Assembly (NCBI RefSeq): GCF_002847345.1
Contig: NZ_LXFV01000014.1
Span: forward strand, 1 to 61,145
Direction of reading: 5' to 3'
DNA: 61,145 bases
Source of the DNA: Pectobacterium peruviense
GTDB lineage: Bacteria; Pseudomonadota; Gammaproteobacteria; Enterobacterales; Enterobacteriaceae
Shown here: in pieces, positions 52,179 to 61,145 of the stretch
Position numbering within the stretch: position 1 is the first letter of the stretch
Layout: every line of letters begins with the position of its first letter
Position numbers and translations under genes: made by a program
The notes under the pieces: model-generated
Database searches by the model: none
What the model was told of the DNA's origin: nothing
The model's input: only the letters and a program-made list of their open reading frames with translations

Positions 52179-52724
52179 ATCTCACTCCTTTTAGGTAATA
52201 AATAATAATGACTACTGCGCACAGCCACCGTCCGTTTAATAACGTCACGGAGTGGCAATTAATCGTTTTTTTTCGGGAAAACAAATATGCTTAATGGGTA
52301 TATTTTAAATACCCACTAAGGAGTAATTGCAGGTGAACTTTCAACATAAGTAATACGTTAAAAAATACAGCAACCTCGATCGATGAGTACATCTTGAGCC
52401 GCCGCCATGCCGTTTACCTTATCGGCACAATGCTCACTAGCTTTATGGCGATGTCGATTAAACCCGCTGAATAATAGATGTCTCGATAGCAGATAAATAT
52501 TCATTTCTGGAAAATAACCGACCAGTTGATGCAGAAAAAAAGGGGGATAGCGCAGTTATTTTATTAAAGGAAAGACAATATAGTTAATTTTTAGGAAGGA
52601 AAAAAATGAAGAGAGAAAATAATAAAAAATCGGGAGGAATGGGAAATAATGCGTATTTTATCTATTAGCAAGGCATAAAAGAATCAGGGAGGCGATACCT
52701 CCCTGATGTCATCAGCAATTAATA
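52179..52724. other. 546-base gap between the second chemoreceptor gene and metE
   Basis: It holds the promoter/leader of the chemoreceptor gene (near 52179-52260) and the metE terminator (52683-52707). The middle, about 52300-52660, is AT-rich with no credible ORF, repeat or RNA recognised. Confidence 0.5.
52683..52707 (-). terminator. Intrinsic terminator after metE
   Basis: A perfect 10-bp stem (ATCAGGGAGG / CCTCCCTGAT) with a 5-base loop; on the - strand it is followed by TCTTTTATG. It begins 18 bases after the metE stop. Confidence 0.88.
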
Positions 52725-54989
52725 TTACTGGGTTTTACGCAGACGCTGTGCTGCCTGAACCATATTTGCCAGAGCCTGACGCGTTTCCGGCCAGCCACGG
52801 GTTTTCAGACCGCAATCCGGGTTCACCCACAGGCGTTCAGCAGGAATACGCTGTGCCGCTTTCTTCAGCAGGGCTTCCATCCATTCCACGCTCGGAACGT
52901 TCGGGGAGTGGATATCATAAACGCCTGGACCGATTTCATTCGGATATTCGAACTCTTCAAACGACTCCAGCAACTCCATATCGGAGCGAGAGGTTTCAAT
53001 CGTAATCACGTCCGCATCCAGCGCAGCAATAGAATCCATGATGTCGTTGAACTCGCAATAACACATGTGGGTATGGATCTGCGTATCGTCTTTCGCCACA
53101 GCGGCATTCAGACGGAAGGCATCCACTGCCCAGGCCAGATAAGCATCCCAATCCGAGCGGTGCAGCGGCAGACCTTCACGCAACGCCGGTTCGTCAATCT
53201 GGATGATGCCAATGCCTGCGGCTTCCAAATCGGCAACTTCATCACGCAGCGCCAGCGCAATCTGCTTAGCGATGGTTTCACGTGTGACGTCTTCACGCGG
53301 GAAAGACCAGCACAGGATCGTCACCGGACCTGTCAGCATGCCTTTCATCGGCTTGTCAGTCAGAGACTGTGCGTATTTCGCCCATTCAACGGTGATTGCT
53401 TCTGGACGACTCACATCACCGATGATGACCGGCGGCTTCACGCAGCGAGAACCGTAGCTCTGCACCCAACCATTCTGGGTAAAGACAAACCCATCCAGAT
53501 GCTCACCGAAGTACTCGACCATGTCGTTACGCTCAGCTTCACCGTGTACCAGTACGTCCAGACCCAGACGCTCCTGCTCAGCCACAGCTTGCTTGATGTG
53601 TTCAGCAATACCGGTGCGGTAGTTATTACCGTCCAGACGCCCCTGTTTGAAATCCAGACGCAGGCCGCGAATTTCGGTGGTTTGTGGGAAAGAACCAATC
53701 GTGGTCGTCGGCCATGCAGGCAGATTAAAGCGCTCGCGCTGAGCATCGGCACGCACCGAATACACGTTCTGGCGCTGACTGTCCTGTGCGGTGATAGCCG
53801 CCAGACGCTGCGCAACGGCCGCGTTATTCACACGGGTAGAGGTGCGGCGAGCACGAATCGGCGCGCTGTAGGCCTCCAGTGCCTGACCGTTCCCGCTGTT
53901 CAGGGCCTGTGACAGCAGTGACAGTTCCGCACATTTCTGAATCGCAAAGGCAAACCAGCTCTTCACTTCATCATCCAGACGGACTTCCACGCTCAGATCG
54001 ATAGGGCTATGTAGCAGTGAGCATGAACTTCCCAGCCACAGATCGCGCGTCCCCACCAGCGGTTGTAAACGCTCGAACCAGCTGCTCAGGTCAGCACGCC
54101 ATACGTTACGCCCGTTAATCACACCCAGAGACAGTACCCAGTTAGCAGGCAGTTGGGCGCTCAGCGTAGCGGCATCATCCTTACCGTGAACCAAGTCGAT
54201 ATGCAGCCCTTGGACCGGCAGCGCTTTGATCGTTTCCAGATTCTGGCTAACGCTATCGAAATAGGTCGTCAGCAGCAGTTTCACCTGACCTTGCAGTGCA
54301 TCGTAAGCCGGTTTAAACGCGGCCAGCCACTCTTGCGGCAGTTCCAGCGCCAGTGCAGGTTCATCGATCTGCACCCACTCAATGCCACGCTTCGCCAATT
54401 CAGCCAGCACCTGCTGGTAAACCGGCAGAATGTCCTGCAACAGCGACAGACGGTCAAACTGCTCGCCTTTCACTTTGCCCAACCACAGGTAGGTAACTGG
54501 GCCTAGCAGAACAGGTTTAATTTTATGACCCAGCGCCAGCGCTTCATCGACTTCATCCAGCAACTGTGTCCAGGTCAGCTTGAACTGCTGCCCTTTGGTA
54601 AATTCCGGCACCATGTAGTGATAGTTCGTGTTAAACCACTTGGTCATTTCTGCCGCAGCGGCAGGTTGACCGGTTGGTGCACGTCCACGGCCAATGCGGA
54701 ACAGCGTGTCCAGATCGACAGAGCCGTCTTCATTCTGATGACGTGCAGGTACGTTACCCAGTAGCAGACTTGTCGTCAGCACATGGTCGTACCAGGCGAA
54801 ATCACCCACTGGCAACAGATCAACGCCAGCATCCTTCTGTTGTTGCCAATGACGTGCACGCAGCTCGCGTCCAACAGTCAGCAACTCTTCCTGTGTTGCG
54901 CTACCTGCCCAGTAGCTTTCCTGTGCTTTTTTCAGTTCACGGCGTAGTCCAACGCGCGGAAAACCCAGTGTGTGATTCACAATCGCCAT
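52725..54989 (-). CDS. metE: Cobalamin-independent methionine synthase MetE
   Basis: A 754-residue double-barrel enzyme that methylates homocysteine with methyltetrahydrofolate-triglutamate, independent of B12. Zinc ligands are visible in [12 protein letters not shown] (His and Cys), the Glu of [14 protein letters not shown] and the C-terminal [13 protein letters not shown] (Cys). [17 protein letters not shown] and [12 protein letters not shown] are family motifs. It is divergent from its activator gene metR, with MetJ boxes between them. Confidence 0.98.
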   Translation of the reverse strand: MAIVNHTLGFPRVGLRRELKKAQESYWAGSATQEELLTVGRELRARHWQQQKDAGVDLLPVGDFAWYDHVLTTSLLLGNVPARHQNEDGSVDLDTLFRIGRGRAPTGQPAAAAEMTKWFNTNYHYMVPEFTKGQQFKLTWTQLLDEVDEALALGHKIKPVLLGPVTYLWLGKVKGEQFDRLSLLQDILPVYQQVLAELAKRGIEWVQIDEPALALELPQEWLAAFKPAYDALQGQVKLLLTTYFDSVSQNLETIKALPVQGLHIDLVHGKDDAATLSAQLPANWVLSLGVINGRNVWRADLSSWFERLQPLVGTRDLWLGSSCSLLHSPIDLSVEVRLDDEVKSWFAFAIQKCAELSLLSQALNSGNGQALEAYSAPIRARRTSTRVNNAAVAQRLAAITAQDSQRQNVYSVRADAQRERFNLPAWPTTTIGSFPQTTEIRGLRLDFKQGRLDGNNYRTGIAEHIKQAVAEQERLGLDVLVHGEAERNDMVEYFGEHLDGFVFTQNGWVQSYGSRCVKPPVIIGDVSRPEAITVEWAKYAQSLTDKPMKGMLTGPVTILCWSFPREDVTRETIAKQIALALRDEVADLEAAGIGIIQIDEPALREGLPLHRSDWDAYLAWAVDAFRLNAAVAKDDTQIHTHMCYCEFNDIMDSIAALDADVITIETSRSDMELLESFEEFEYPNEIGPGVYDIHSPNVPSVEWMEALLKKAAQRIPAERLWVNPDCGLKTRGWPETRQALANMVQAAQRLRKTQ

Positions 54990-55005
54990 CGTTAACTCCT
55001 CATTT

Positions 55006-55029
55006 AGCCGTCCAGATGTTTACACATCC
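55006..55029. promoter_or_regulatory. MetJ (met box) array between metE and metR
   Basis: Three consecutive 8-bp words, AGCCGTCC, AGATGTTT and ACACATCC, resemble the MetJ consensus AGACGTCT. They lie upstream of both genes. Close by, TTCACTGTCACTGTGAA (about 55069-55085) is a palindrome in the area where MetR sites lie, just before the metR start. Confidence 0.72.
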
Positions 55030-55093
55030 ATAATCCGCAGGTACTGTAGTAAGCACAAGCGCAATTTGTTCACTGTCACTGTGAAGGACTCTC

Positions 55094-56029
55094 ATGATCG
55101 AATTTAAACACCTGCGAACGCTGCAAGCACTGCGTAATACTGGATCGTTAGCCGCCGCTGCCGCTGCACTTCATCAAACCCAATCGGCGTTATCCCATCA
55201 GTTCAGCGATCTGGAACAGCGCCTTGGGTTCAGGTTATTCGTGCGTAAAAGCCAACCGCTGCGCTTTACGCCTCAGGGAGAAATTCTGCTGCAGTTGGCA
55301 GAGCAGGTGTTACCGCAAATTCAGCAGGCGTTGCAAGCGTGTCATGAGCCGCACCAAACCATGCTGCGTCTGGCAATCGAGTGTCACAGCTGTATTCAGT
55401 GGCTGACGCCTGCGCTAGACGAATTTCACCAACACTGGCCACAGGTGGTGATGGATTTTAAATCGGGTGTGACGTTCGATCCGCAGCCCGCACTCCAGCA
55501 AGGCGAGCTGGATCTGGTCATGACTTCGGACATTATGCCGCGCAGCGGTCTGCACTATTCGCCTCTGTTTGATTTTGAAGTCAGGCTGGTACTGGCTCCC
55601 GAACACCCACTGGCAAAAAAAGAAAAAATCGAACCGGAAGATTTCAGCACCGAAACCCTGATGATCTATCCGGTACAGCGGCAACGGCTGGACGTCTGGC
55701 GTCACTTTTTACAGCCAGCGGGCGTCAGTCCTGCGCTGAAAAGCGTGGATAATACGCTGCTGTTGATTCAGATGGTCGCCGCCCGCATGGGCATCGCCGC
55801 ATTACCGCACTGGGTGGTGGAAAGTTTTGAACGCCAAGGGCTGATTGTGACCAAATCGCTGGGTGATGGGCTTTGGAGCCGGTTGTACGCCGCTGTCCGC
55901 GACGGAGAGCAGCGCCAACCGGTCATTGATGCGTTTACTCGTTCGGCGCGTCAGCACGCTTGTGATCATTTGCCGTTCGTAAAGGACGCTTCACGACCCA
56001 ATGCTGGTGTACCCACAACGAGGACGTAA
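55094..56029 (+). CDS. metR: LysR-type activator of methionine genes MetR
   Basis: A 311-residue LysR-family regulator that uses homocysteine as co-effector and activates metE and other methionine genes. The N-terminal HTH ([39 protein letters not shown]) and the effector domain ([32 protein letters not shown]) match enterobacterial MetR. Its last 95 bases overlap the 3' end of the convergent yigM-like gene. Confidence 0.96.
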   Translation: MIEFKHLRTLQALRNTGSLAAAAAALHQTQSALSHQFSDLEQRLGFRLFVRKSQPLRFTPQGEILLQLAEQVLPQIQQALQACHEPHQTMLRLAIECHSCIQWLTPALDEFHQHWPQVVMDFKSGVTFDPQPALQQGELDLVMTSDIMPRSGLHYSPLFDFEVRLVLAPEHPLAKKEKIEPEDFSTETLMIYPVQRQRLDVWRHFLQPAGVSPALKSVDNTLLLIQMVAARMGIAALPHWVVESFERQGLIVTKSLGDGLWSRLYAAVRDGEQRQPVIDAFTRSARQHACDHLPFVKDASRPNAGVPTTRT

Positions 56030-56846
56030 TGATCGCCGTCCCCACGATAAAGCTCAGCCAGTCTGGCGTTTTGTGCCAGATGGCGAAGTTGACCAGTAGA
56101 CCGGCTGGCACGTGGAAGTTATTCATTATGCTGAGCGTTCCGGCATCCACCTGAGTTGCGCCGTAGTTCCACATAAAATAACCAAGACCAGAAGCGCCAA
56201 TCCCCAGCCAGAGCAACACGCCCCACTGCAAGGTTGTGGTGGGCAATTTACCCATATTACCGAAGAGCAGCCATGCAGCTATCGTCACAATCGCAGCTCC
56301 CAGATAAAACCAGGAAAACGCGCAGTGCTGCGGCACAGGATGAATCTCCATCAGACGCTTATAACCAACCTGACCAGCGGCAAAACACACATTAGCCACC
56401 TGCACGAGCAGGAATCCCCACCAGAAGTGCTCACTCACGCCGTGATAGTGGATCACCGCCGCCCCGAATACCGCCAGCAGCGCACTCATCGCGTAGCCTA
56501 AGCGCAGGCGCTGCCGAGCAAGCAGATCGTAAATCAGCGTAACGTACAACGGCGTCATCACTGTGAAGAGTAAAAACTCAGGTACGGTCAGGTACAGGTA
56601 TGCCTGGAACACAAACAGGTACATGATACCCAGTTGGCAAGCACCCACTAACATGTATAGGAAAATGACGCGCGGCGCGTAGCCCCGCCAACGTAAGAAG
56701 GGCAAAAACACCACTGCTGCGGCAGTTAAACGGAACATCGCAGAAAACCAGCTATCGACCTGACCCGCCAGATATTCGCCAATCAGGCTGAATGAAAATG
56801 CCCACAAAATAGTGGTGATAATAAGTAATGGCACGACAGCATCCAC
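55935..56846 (-). CDS. yigM: EamA-family transporter, YigM/BioP-type biotin permease
   Basis: A 303-residue drug/metabolite superfamily protein with about ten hydrophobic spans in two EamA repeats ([20 protein letters not shown] at the start, [20 protein letters not shown] in the second). E. coli YigM, beside metR, is the high-affinity biotin importer, and the location here is the same. The 3' end overlaps metR by 95 bases, tail to tail. Confidence 0.87.
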   Translation of the reverse strand: MDAVVPLLIITTILWAFSFSLIGEYLAGQVDSWFSAMFRLTAAAVVFLPFLRWRGYAPRVIFLYMLVGACQLGIMYLFVFQAYLYLTVPEFLLFTVMTPLYVTLIYDLLARQRLRLGYAMSALLAVFGAAVIHYHGVSEHFWWGFLLVQVANVCFAAGQVGYKRLMEIHPVPQHCAFSWFYLGAAIVTIAAWLLFGNMGKLPTTTLQWGVLLWLGIGASGLGYFMWNYGATQVDAGTLSIMNNFHVPAGLLVNFAIWHKTPDWLSFIVGTAIITSSLWVHQHWVVKRPLRTANDHKRADAPNE

Positions 56847-57027
56847 TGAGAAAAAAGTAGCGCCATTGTAGCGGAGATGGCTGAATGAATTTCAGTCAAT
56901 GTGGTTTACATTGGGTTAAATAATGGACAACCAGAAAATAAACTCAACAATGAGGAGGCATGGCGTTAAATAACCTTTGCCAAGATAGCCATTGCGCCGC
57001 TAAATATGTTTTATTACAGAAGAAATA

Positions 57028-57057
57028 GAGCCTCTTTTTATAAAATAAAAGAGGCTC
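57028..57057 (-). terminator. Intrinsic terminator after pagP
   Basis: An 11-bp perfect stem (GAGCCTCTTTT / AAAAGAGGCTC), 14 bases after the pagP stop on the - strand. An A/T-rich loop of 8 bases and a following U-rich stretch support termination. Confidence 0.82.
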
Positions 57058-57070
57058 AGTGACCTAAGAA

Positions 57071-57724
57071 TTAAATCTGCCATCTGAACCAGGCAAAGAA
57101 AACATTACCGTTATTGTATGTTCCGGGGATGTAAGTCGCCTGAAAAGAGAGTTTGCTGTAGCTTATTGATGCCAAAGGCAACAAGACGGGAATTGGAATA
57201 TAGTTCCAGTTATCACGCATTGTGAAACCTGCCGTAAAGCCTAGGCCCAGTTGAAAATCCTGATCGCTGGTTGGCCGCCAACGCTTTTCATAACCGTAGC
57301 CACCGATAGGCTCCCATTTGTTATAGGAGTCTTTAAACGCCATGATATAAAGCCCGTGCCAGTCCCCGTCCTTATCTAAACGGGAAACGCCGTAACCCGC
57401 GCCCCACGGCCTTTCATTATATCTATCGGTCTTTTCTTTATCGTATGTCCAGCGGTTATGCCAGGTGATGGTCGGGATATAGATATCGTGGCTCTGTGGC
57501 GAATTCCAGGTCGTAGATAGATTATTTTTACTTTTCTGCCACCAGCTTTCCTCATGCTTTTCCGATGCCGAATCCTTGGCATCAGCCGCAGCGGGTGCGA
57601 GATTCGTCGTGCTACTCGTATTATTTGTCCCCACATTATTTATGCTTTCTGCTGCGTAGCTTAAAAAAGGAACAACGGGTAGTGTAATCAAACTTGACAT
57701 GATTAAAATTCGCTTCAAATACAT
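57071..57724 (-). CDS. pagP: Lipid A palmitoyltransferase PagP
   Basis: A 217-residue outer-membrane beta-barrel enzyme that transfers palmitate from phospholipids to lipid A, giving resistance to cationic peptides. It has a signal peptide (about residues 1-25, ending LSYAAE), a non-barrel linker, then the mature domain with catalytic-region His (TITWHNRW), Asp-Ser ([12 protein letters not shown]) and [17 protein letters not shown]-type strands, ending FAWFRWQI for BAM recognition. It is longer than E. coli PagP (186) because of a linker at about 26-60. No clear PhoP box was found upstream. Confidence 0.94.
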   Translation of the reverse strand: MYLKRILIMSSLITLPVVPFLSYAAESINNVGTNNTSSTTNLAPAAADAKDSASEKHEESWWQKSKNNLSTTWNSPQSHDIYIPTITWHNRWTYDKEKTDRYNERPWGAGYGVSRLDKDGDWHGLYIMAFKDSYNKWEPIGGYGYEKRWRPTSDQDFQLGLGFTAGFTMRDNWNYIPIPVLLPLASISYSKLSFQATYIPGTYNNGNVFFAWFRWQI

Positions 57725-58038
57725 ATAAGGTTCTCTGTAACAGCGTCACGATTCCATTCAAACAAAAGTGATCCGAACAAAACTATTCTGATCGTTACCA
57801 GAATATATAGTTCAACTTACGCAATCTGCCTATATAAACGGGGAAATCAAAGCAGCCTATTATGAAGGGATAAACAGCAACTGTGGCTAAATAGATGGTA
57901 AGTTCAGAGATGCTTTCAGACGTTTCCTAGCCGAAATAACAAAAAACCACCTTATTTCTCGGTAGTTTATATTCTGATGGAGATAAAATGCCGGCCTCCA
58001 TCTCAGCTTGAATAGCGTGAATCGTTAACGCCGCAGGG
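57725..58038. other. Gap between cysE and pagP
   Basis: 314 bases containing the pagP promoter region and the downstream part of cysE. A weak stem (CCGAAATAA ... TTATTTCTCGG, about 57931-57961) may terminate cysE. No gene was recognised. Confidence 0.4.
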
Positions 58039-58860
58039 TCAAATACCGTCGCCGTATTCAAAGCCACGGTTGATACCGTTGAAATACTGATCCATATCCA
58101 TGGCGGGCTTGTCGCTTTCCGGACGACCGACGATACGGGCTGGCACCCCTGCCGCCGTCGTGTGTGGAGGAACGGATTGCAGCACGACAGAACCCGCGCC
58201 AATTTTCGCGCCGCAGCCTACCTCAATATTCCCCAGGATTTTAGCGCCTGCGCCAATCATCACGCCTTCACGAATTTTAGGGTGACGATCGCCGCTGGTT
58301 TTGCCCGTACCACCCAGCGTAACGGATTGCAGAATGGAGACGTCATTTTCAACCACGGCTGTTTCGCCGATCACAATGCCTGTTGCGTGATCGAGCATGA
58401 TCCCACAGCCGATTCTCGCAGCCGGGTGAATATCGACACCGAAAGAAACTGAGATCTGATTCTGGAAATAGACCGCCAACGCTTTGCGGTCCTGAGACCA
58501 AAGCCAGTGGCCAATGCGGTAAGCCTGTAATGCATGAAACCCTTTCAGGTAGAGCAGCGGCGTAGAGTATTTATCCACCGCCGGATCGCGCAGGCAGACG
58601 GCCTGAATATCACGCGCAGCAGAGACAATCATCTGTGGATCGGCACTGTAGGCTTCTTCAACCACCTCACGAATAGCGATCGCAGGCATAATCGAATTGG
58701 CTAACTTATTCGCCAACATGTAGCTCAGTGCGCTACCCAAATTCTCGTGCTTCAGCAATGTGGCGTGAAAAAAGCTGGCCAACATCGGTTCACAGTCTGC
58801 GAGACTGCGCGCTTCTGCTTTGATATTGGTCCAGACCAGTGCCAGTTCTTCTGTCGACAT
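58039..58860 (-). CDS. cysE: Serine O-acetyltransferase CysE
   Basis: A 273-residue enzyme that acetylates serine, the committed step to cysteine, feedback-inhibited by cysteine. An N-terminal helical domain is followed by left-handed beta-helix hexapeptide repeats (DIHPAARIGCGIMLDHATGIVIGE, GGDRHPKI-like TSGDRHPKIREGVMIGAG). The catalytic His is in the LDHATG region. The start at MSTEELALVWTNIKAEARS equals that of E. coli; a longer frame adds 16 codons. It follows gpsA and secB on the same strand. Confidence 0.97.
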   Translation of the reverse strand: MSTEELALVWTNIKAEARSLADCEPMLASFFHATLLKHENLGSALSYMLANKLANSIMPAIAIREVVEEAYSADPQMIVSAARDIQAVCLRDPAVDKYSTPLLYLKGFHALQAYRIGHWLWSQDRKALAVYFQNQISVSFGVDIHPAARIGCGIMLDHATGIVIGETAVVENDVSILQSVTLGGTGKTSGDRHPKIREGVMIGAGAKILGNIEVGCGAKIGAGSVVLQSVPPHTTAAGVPARIVGRPESDKPAMDMDQYFNGINRGFEYGDGI

Positions 58861-59000
58861 TGCCTTACTCTCCGAGATACCACACATCACAACGTATATC
58901 TGTTCCAAACAACAGGCTTGTTAGCCCGCCGCTCGTACACAAGAAAATGAAGATACTATGGGCCTCCAAGATTAGGAAGCCCAGCATAGAACGACGTGTT

Positions 59001-60020
59001 TTATAAATTGGCGGTTTCGTCTTTACGCGTGCGCCCCAACAGGCTCAGCGCCGCTTCTCGAGCGTCTTTCCCGCAATACAGAACCTGCCAAAGCTGCTCA
59101 GTAATTGGCATTTCAACGCCGTAGCGCTGCGCTAATGCCAATACTTCTTTCGTATTGCGGTATCCTTCAACAACCTGACCAATGCTATCCTGTGCGCTCT
59201 GCACATCCATTCCCTGCCCCAGCATCATGCCAAAGCGTCGGTTACGGGACTGATTATCAGTACAGGTCAGCACCAGATCGCCAAGCCCAGCCATTCCCAT
59301 GAAGGTAGTAGGATCAGCGCCCAATGCAGCACCAAGCCGGGTCATTTCCGCCAGCCCGCGAGTGATCAATGCGGTACGTGCATTAGCACCAAACCCAATG
59401 CCGTCAGACATCCCGGCACCGATGGCAATGACGTTTTTCACCGCTCCGCCCAACTGCACACCGATAAAATCCGGGTTGCTGTAAACACGGAAGCTCTTCC
59501 CGCAATGCAATAGCCGTTGCAGGTCATCAGCAAATTCACTGTCCGTTGATGCAAGCGCAATAGCTGTCGGCATGCCGGCCGCTAATTCTTTGGCAAATGT
59601 CGGGCCAGATACCACCGCTAGCGGGATCGTTTCACCCAACGCTTCGCGTGCGACATCCTGCAACAGACGCCCTGTTTCTGCTTCCAGCCCTTTGGTCGCC
59701 CACACGATACGTGCATCGGCGCGCAAATGGGGTTTCAACTGACGCAAAACATCACCGAATACATGGCTCGGCACGACAACCAGCACGTTTCTGCTGGCAG
59801 CGAGCGCCTGCGCCAGATTCGTTTCCAACTGTAGCGAATCGGGGAAAGGAACATCAGGCAGGAATGCCTGATTACAGCGAGCGGCCTGTAACGCCTGAAT
59901 GTGCGTAGGGTTGTGACCCCACAACACGACTCGATGGCCATTACGCGCCAGCGTAATGGCTAATGCGGTGCCGTATGAACCGGCACCGATGACGGTCATG
60001 GAAGCGTCAGACGCGTTCAT
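59001..60020 (-). CDS. gpsA: Glycerol-3-phosphate dehydrogenase [NAD(P)+]
   Basis: A 339-residue biosynthetic enzyme reducing dihydroxyacetone phosphate to sn-glycerol 3-phosphate for phospholipids. It shows the Rossmann motif [29 protein letters not shown], the catalytic Lys region WATKGLE and [20 protein letters not shown], and [22 protein letters not shown]. Its start overlaps the secB stop by one base. Confidence 0.97.
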   Translation of the reverse strand: MNASDASMTVIGAGSYGTALAITLARNGHRVVLWGHNPTHIQALQAARCNQAFLPDVPFPDSLQLETNLAQALAASRNVLVVVPSHVFGDVLRQLKPHLRADARIVWATKGLEAETGRLLQDVAREALGETIPLAVVSGPTFAKELAAGMPTAIALASTDSEFADDLQRLLHCGKSFRVYSNPDFIGVQLGGAVKNVIAIGAGMSDGIGFGANARTALITRGLAEMTRLGAALGADPTTFMGMAGLGDLVLTCTDNQSRNRRFGMMLGQGMDVQSAQDSIGQVVEGYRNTKEVLALAQRYGVEMPITEQLWQVLYCGKDAREAALSLLGRTRKDETANL

Positions 60021-60496
60021 CAGGCATCCTGATGCTGCGCAGCGCCTTCACCTTCACCCTCGGTCTGCTGCTGCAGGTAATTCATGAACAGCGCATCAAA
60101 GTTAACCGGAGCCAGGTTCAATTGCGGGAAGGTACCGCGAGAAACCAGGCTGGTGATGCACTCACGCGCGTAAGGGAACAGAATGTTCGGGCAGTAAGCA
60201 CCCAGGCAGTGAGCCAGTTGAGTCCCTTCAATACCGCCAACGGTAAAGATGCCACCTTGCTGAACTTCACACAGAAATGCAGTTTCTTCACCCAGAGAAG
60301 CCGTTACGGTCACACGCAGTACGACTTCATAGATGTCATCAGCCAGTTGGCTAGAAGCCGTATCCAGATCCAGTTTAACTTCCGGCTGCCATTCCTGTTG
60401 GAACACCTGAGGCGCTTTCGGCGCTTCAAAAGAGATATCTTTGGTGTAGATACGTTGGATTTGGAAAGCCATTTCTGTGTTGTTTTGTTCAGACAT
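60020..60496 (-). CDS. secB: Protein-export chaperone SecB
   Basis: A 158-residue tetrameric chaperone that holds preproteins unfolded for Sec[58 protein letters not shown] and [16 protein letters not shown] are conserved; the tail is Glu/Gln-rich. The start at [14 protein letters not shown] gives the family length (155 in E. coli). In E. coli grxC precedes secB; here the 187-base gap to yibN contains no grxC. Confidence 0.98.
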   Translation of the reverse strand: MSEQNNTEMAFQIQRIYTKDISFEAPKAPQVFQQEWQPEVKLDLDTASSQLADDIYEVVLRVTVTASLGEETAFLCEVQQGGIFTVGGIEGTQLAHCLGAYCPNILFPYARECITSLVSRGTFPQLNLAPVNFDALFMNYLQQQTEGEGEGAAQHQDA

Positions 60497-60683
60497 GTTA
60501 AGTAATACCCTTTTGTTAGATTTTTTGACGTCTTCCGTCGTCATGAGTAGGCGGACGTCAGCACATTTTTGTCATTGTCGTACTGCAATCAGCCTGTCGG
60601 TTATCCTGCGAAATCGTGGCCATTTTGGCTGTGAATGACTTACTGCACATGGCACGATGCGGATAGTTTTACCACAAACCGTT

Positions 60684-61115
60684 TTATTTGCCGCGGACTA
60701 AAGGCAGATTCTCACCGCTCCAGCCAGCCAGACCATCTTTCAGTACTTGCACACGCTCAAAACCGGCTTTGTGCAAATTATCGGCCGCTTCACGTGAAGA
60801 GAGACCGTTGGCGCAGACCACGATAATCGGCTGCGACTTATGTTTTTCAAGCTCACCTACGCTGCCGTTTTTAATGTCGATCGGCAACAGGTTAAATGCG
60901 CTGGCAATATGGCCACGGCGATAGTCGTCACGGTTACGGATATCAACGACGACAGCATCTTCTTTATTAATCAGTCGGATCGCTTCACCACGAACCACTT
61001 CTTTCACGTTCGACAGTTTACTCTTCACAGTAAGTACAATTACCGCAACCAACAGCGCAACCCAGGCGATGCTTAAAATAGGGTTCTTGCTAACGAATGG
61101 CATAATCTCTTGCAT
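60684..61115 (-). CDS. yibN: Rhodanese-like protein YibN
   Basis: A 143-residue inner-membrane protein with one N-terminal membrane segment ([19 protein letters not shown]) and a rhodanese domain. The active-site loop is [13 protein letters not shown] (Cys in CANGLSS), with [20 protein letters not shown] before it. YibN has been linked to membrane-protein insertion and sulfur transfer, but a firm role is not settled. It lies upstream of secB as in E. coli, without grxC. Confidence 0.92.
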   Translation of the reverse strand: MQEIMPFVSKNPILSIAWVALLVAVIVLTVKSKLSNVKEVVRGEAIRLINKEDAVVVDIRNRDDYRRGHIASAFNLLPIDIKNGSVGELEKHKSQPIIVVCANGLSSREAADNLHKAGFERVQVLKDGLAGWSGENLPLVRGK

Positions 61116-61145
61116 GGGGTGTAACGGCTCCCGGATCAGTTAAGC

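Noticed and set aside
57725-57900. A PhoP box before pagP
   Set aside because: GTTTA-like words occur, but no pair with correct 5-base spacing was found on either strand.

Overview
The window is chromosomal DNA of a soft-rot enterobacterium. Pectobacterium or a close relative is the best guess, from the near-complete protein match to enterobacterial HemG, TrkH, FadBA, UbiD/B/E, Tat, MetE, SecB and others, the ERIC-like repeats, and the gene order. This assignment is from recalled sequence knowledge; no search was run.

Layout. (1) 1-17.4 kb is the conserved hemG-trkH-yigZ-pepQ | fadBA | fre-ubiD | rfaH | hemB-tatD-tatCBA-ubiBJE block: heme and ubiquinone synthesis, K+ uptake, beta-oxidation and twin-arginine export. 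(2) 17.4-24 kb holds rmuC, a long palindromic repeat, and the arginine genes argHBC diverging from argE across two clear ARG boxes. (3) 24.0-37.6 kb is accessory. A GntR/HutC regulator, an enolase-superfamily dehydratase and a PTS IIBC permease look like an ancestral sugar locus. It is split by a roughly 9.9 kb island bounded by a perfect 35-bp direct repeat of the regulator's 3' end. (4) 37.9-47 kb holds ppc, an hscC-type Hsp70/J-protein/DUF1266 operon, a tyrosine-phosphatase-like gene and udp. (5) 47-56.8 kb holds dlhH, two tandem chemoreceptor paralogues, metE, metR and a yigM-like transporter. (6) 57-61 kb holds pagP, cysE, gpsA, secB and yibN.

The island is the most interesting part. Leftward it carries what looks like an uncharacterised ribosomally made peptide (RiPP) cluster: a 64-residue Cys-rich candidate precursor, a hairpin attenuator, two E1/ThiF-like adenylating enzymes that each have an N-terminal RRE-like region, and a short UvrA-like ABC ATPase of the kind used for self-protection against DNA-binding antibiotics. 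No YcaO, peptidase or transporter is visible. Rightward it carries a two-gene RADAR-type anti-phage system, an rdrA-like ATPase and an rdrB-like adenosine deaminase, translationally coupled. No integrase is present. The element therefore looks like a defence-plus-peptide cargo island inserted at the 3' end of a regulator gene.

Regulatory sites read directly from sequence include a FadR operator before fadB, ARG boxes between argC and argE, MetJ boxes between metE and metR, paired CRP-like sites 52 bp apart upstream of udp, and several intrinsic terminators.
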